Assembly: GCA_030549335.1 (NCBI GenBank)
Contig: JAUKPH010000026.1
Span: forward strand, 868,001 to 932,000
Reading direction: 5' to 3'
Length of the DNA: 64,000 nucleotides
Source: Pontederia crassipes
Lineage: Eukaryota > Streptophyta > Magnoliopsida > Commelinales > Pontederiaceae
Shown here: positions 60,755 to 64,000 of the stretch, piece by piece
Layout of the letters: every line of letters starts with the position of its first letter
Numbering within the stretch: the first letter of the stretch is position 1
Program-made: the position numbers and the translations under genes
The notes under the pieces: generated by a model
The model's database searches: none
What the model was told of the DNA's origin: nothing
The model's input: the letters and a program-made list of their open reading frames with translations, nothing else

Positions 60755-63700
60755 TCAGGCGCAAATTTTCCGGGGGTGAGAAATTTCGCGCGCGCGCCTT
60801 TTACTCGTATTTTTAGTCAAGAAGGTCAAAAACTCAAAATTTTTTACGCTGTCAAAAGATACCAAATTTTCGAAGCTTTCGTGCCTGTTGATGCATCGTG
60901 AGATGATTGGGACGAAAAAAAGGACTCGGGCGCAAATTTTCCGAGGGTGCAAAATTTCGCTCGCGCGCCTTTTACTCGTGTTTTCAATGAAGAAGGTCAA
61001 AAATGCAAAAAATTTTCCGCAGTCAAAAGATGCCAAATTTTCGACGCTTTCATTTCTGTTGATGCATGGTGAGATGATTGGGACGAAAAAAAGGACTCAG
61101 GCGCAAATTTTCCGGGGTTGCGAAATTTCGCGCTCGCGCTTTTTACTCGTGTTTTCAGGCAAGAATGTCAAAAATGCCAAATTTTTTACGCTGTCAAAAG
61201 ATGCCAAATTTTCGACGCTTTCGTGCATCTTGATGCATGGTGAGATGATTGGGACGAAAAAAGGACTCAGGCGTAAATTTTCCGGGGGTGCGAAATTTCA
61301 CGCGCGCGCCTTTTACTCGTGTTTTCAGCTAAGAAGGTCAAAAATGCGAAATTTTTTATGCTATCAAAAGACGCCAAATTTTCGACGCTTTCGTGCCTGT
61401 TGATGCATGATGAGAAGATTGGGATGAAAAAAAATGGAATCGGATGAAAATTTTTCGGGGGTGCGAAATTTCGCGCGCGCGCCTTTTACTCGTGTTTTCA
61501 GCCAAGAAGGTCAAAAAACACGAAATTTTTTACGCTGTCAAAAGATGCCAAATTTTCGACGCTTTCGTGCCTGTTGATGCATGGTGAGATGATTGGGACG
61601 AAAAAAAGAACTCAGGCACAAATTTTTCGGGGGTGCGAAATTTCGTGCGCAGGCCTTTTACTCGTGTTTTCAGCCAAGAAGGTCAAAAAATGCGAAATTT
61701 TTTATGCTATCAAAAGATGCCAAATTTTTGTCACTTTCGTGCCTGTTGATGCATGGTGAGATGATTGGGACGAAAAAAACGACTGAGGCGCAAATTTTCC
61801 GGGGGTGCAAAATTTTGCGCGCGCGACTTTTACTCGTGTTTTCAGCCAAGAAGGTAAAAAAATGCGAAATTTTTGACGTTGTCAAAAGATGCCAATGTTC
61901 GACGCTTTCTTGCTTGTTGATGCATGGTGAGATGATTGGGACGAAAAAAAGGACTCAAGCGCAAATTTTTCGGGGGTGCGAAATTTCGCGCGTGCGCCTT
62001 TTACTCGTGTTTTCAGCCAAGAAGGTCAAAAAACGCGAAATTTTTTACGCTGTCAAAAGATGCCAAATTTTTTACGCTTTCATGCTTGTTGATGCATGGT
62101 GAGATGATTGGTACGAAAAAAAGGACTCGGGCGCAAATTTTCTGATGGTGCGAAATTTCGCGCGCGCGCCTTTTACTCGTGTTTTCAGCCAAGAAGGTCA
62201 AAAAATGCGAAATTTTTGACGCTGTCAAAAGATACCAAATTTTCGACGCTTTCGTGCCTGTTGATGCCAGGTGATATGATTGGGACGAAAAAATGGATTC
62301 GGATGAAAATTTTTCGGGGGTGCGAAATTTCACGCGCGCTCCTTTTACTCGTGTTTTCAGATAAGAAGGTCAAAAAATGAGAAATTTTTGACGCTGTCAA
62401 AAGATGTCAAATTTTCGACGCTTTCGTGTCTGTTGATGCATGGTGAGATGATTGGGACGAAAAAAAGGACTCAGGCGCAAATTTTCCGGGGGTGAGAAAT
62501 TTCGCGCGCACGCCTTTTACTCGTATTTTTAGTCAAGAAGGTCAAAAACTCGAAATTTTTTACTCTGTCAAAAGAAACCAAATTTTCGAAGCTTTCGTGC
62601 CTGTTGATGCATCGTGAGATGATTGGGACGAAAAAAAGGACTCGGGCGCAAATTTTCCGAGGGTGCAAAATTTCGCTCGCGCTCCTTTTACTCGTGTTTT
62701 CAGTGAAGAAGGTCAAAAATGCAAAAAATTTTCCGCAGTCAAAAGATGCCAAATTTTCGACGCTTTCATTTCTGTTGATGCATGGTGAGATGATTGGGAC
62801 GAAAAAAAGGACTCAGGCGCAAATTTTCCGGGGTTGCGAAATTTCGCGCTCGCGCTTTTTACTCGTGTTTTCAGGCAAGAATGTCAAAAATGCCAAATTT
62901 TTTACGCTGTCAAAAGATGCCAAATTTTCGACGCTTTCGTGCATCTTGATGCATGGTGAGATGATTGGGACGAAAAAAGGACTCAGGCGTAAATTTTCCA
63001 GGGGTGCGAAATTTCACGCGCGCGCCTTTTACTCGTGTTTTCAGCCAAGAAGGTCAAAAATGCGAAATTCTTTACGCTGTCAAAAGATGCCAAATTTTCG
63101 ACGCTTTCGTGCATGTTGATGCATAGTGAGATGATTGGGACGAAAAAAAGGACTCAGGCGCAAATTTTCCGGGGGTGCGAAATTTCACGCGCGCGCCTTT
63201 TACTCGTGTTTTCAGCTAAGAAGGTCAAAAATGCGAAATTTTTTATGCTATCAAAAGATGCCAAATTTTCGATGCTTTCGTGCCTGTTGATGCATGATGA
63301 GAAGATTGGGATGAAAAAAAATGGAATCGGATGAAAATTTTTCGGGGGTGCGAAATTTCGCGCGCGCGCCTTTTACTCGTGTTTTCAGCCAAGAAGGTCA
63401 AAAAACACGAAATTTTTTACGCTGTCAAAAGATGCCAAATTTTCGACGCTTTCGTGCCTGTTGATGCATGGTGAGATGATTGGGACGAAAAAAAGAACTC
63501 AGGCACAAATTTTTCGGGGGTGCGAAATTTCGTGCGCAGGCCTTTTACTCGTGTTTTCAGCCAAGAAGGTCAAAAAATGCGAAAATTTTTATGCTATCAA
63601 AAGATGCCAAATTTTTGTCACTTTCGTGCCTGTTGATGCATGGTGAGATGATTGGGACGAAAAAAACGACTGAGGCGCAAATTTTCCGGGGGTGCAAAAT

Positions 63701-64000
63701 TTTGCGCGCGCGACTTTTACTCGTGTTTTCAGCCAAGAAGGTAAAAAAATGCGAAATTTTTGACGTTGTCAAAAGATGCCAATGTTCGACGCTTTCTTGC
63801 TTGTTGATGCATGGTGAGATGATTGGGACGAAAAAAAGGACTCAAGCGCAAATTTTTCGGGGGTGCGAAATTTCGCGCGTGCGCCTTTTACTCGTGTTTT
63901 CAGCCAAGAAGGTCAAAAAACGCGAAATTTTTTACGCTGTCAAAAGATGCCAAATTTTTTACGCTTTCATGCTTGTTGATGCATGGTGAGATGATTGGTA
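60755..64000 (+). repeat. Satellite B higher-order repeat at the right edge, offset 1716 then 1887 bp
   Basis: Variant monomers at 60888-61403 recur at 62604-63119 (offset 1716, ten monomers). From 61574 onward the match is at 63461 (offset 1887, eleven monomers), showing one monomer gained in the second copy near 63035-63230. TGCGCAGGCC at 61646 and 63533 belongs to it. The copy continues past the window end. Confidence 0.88.

Larger units (their letters stand above)
41467..64000 (+). repeat. Satellite B array, about 131 monomers, plus, runs off the window
   Basis: Monomers of about 172 bp (CCTTTTACTC-like block at 41488, 41661, 41833, 42005 and 42176). Each unit has in order: an AAATTTT block, GGGGGTGCGAAATTTCG, a (CG)4-6 box, CCTTTTACTCGTGTTTTCAG, a second and third AAATTTT block with GACGCTGTCAAAAGATGCC, then CCTGTTGATGCATGGTGAG. 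Two main forms alternate, one with GCGCAAATTTTCCGG and one with GATGAAAATTTTTCGG. Because 172 is not divisible by 3 and stops are rare, long reading frames appear in every frame and on both strands (up to 280 codons at 50026-50868). They track the monomers, differ between copies by frameshift, and are not genes. No transposon insertion is seen in this block. Confidence 0.97.

Noticed and set aside
41526-63989. Dozens of overlapping reading frames of 60-280 codons in satellite B with shared peptides such as SRARLLLVFSAKKVKK
   Set aside because: They follow the 172-bp repeat, occur in all frames and both strands, and start and stop at monomer variants. No domain, no single conserved frame.
16665-64000. 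Tandem repeats considered as a CRISPR array
   Set aside because: No short direct repeats with unique spacers; the repeats are head-to-tail 148- and 172-bp satellites in a plant context.
41467-64000. CENP-B box in satellite B
   Set aside because: The spacing of TTCG and CGGG elements does not match the 17-bp box on either strand.

Overview
This is plant nuclear heterochromatin with no intact host gene. Two unrelated tandem satellites fill about 45 of the 64 kb, and decayed LTR retrotransposons are inserted in them. The plant assignment rests on an old Ty1/copia pol of the Sirevirus (SIRE/Maximus) type, a Ty3/gypsy gag-protease-RT remnant, initiator-tRNA-Met primer sites, and monomer lengths (148 and 172 bp) typical of plant centromeric or pericentromeric satellites. 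The species cannot be told from the sequence.

Satellite A is 148 bp, AT-rich, with one BglII site (AGATCT) in most monomers. '+' is the strand reading AGTTAAAGTTCTAAAGATCT. Satellite B is about 172 bp, CpG-rich, with a (CG)n box next to CGAAATTTCG. '+' is the strand reading CCTTTTACTCGTGTTTTCAG.

Layout: 1-708, internal leader of a minus-strand LTR element; 709-1351, its LTR, inserted in the CG box of a B monomer; 1352-2040, B minus; 2041-3055, A plus; 3056-7874, an LTR-like block split by a 2.46-kb solo LTR (3547-6007) with perfect target duplications; 7875-9209, A plus; 9210-14187, 3' half of a minus-strand Sirevirus with LTR, polypurine tracts, an extra ORF and RT-RNase H; 14188-16664, unclassified AT-rich repeat; 16665-25220, A minus, broken by an LTR-like insert at 23205-24070; 25221-33810, A plus, after a clean orientation flip; 33811-37576, a Ty3/gypsy element with 5' LTR, gag, protease and RT, truncated on the right; 37577-41466, homogenised A minus; 41467-64000, about 131 B monomers in plus, running off the window.

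Nothing works here as an operon or pathway. The interest lies in array architecture: mirrored A/B junctions at the same monomer phase, three orientation switches (two at truncated transposons), nested higher-order repeats in B (offsets 517, 1122, 1716/1887 and 3276 bp), and a Sirevirus carrying an extra plant-transposon-protein-like ORF. The many apparent ORFs in the B array, some over 200 codons on both strands, are by-products of the repeat. Monomer counts are block length divided by period, not alignments.
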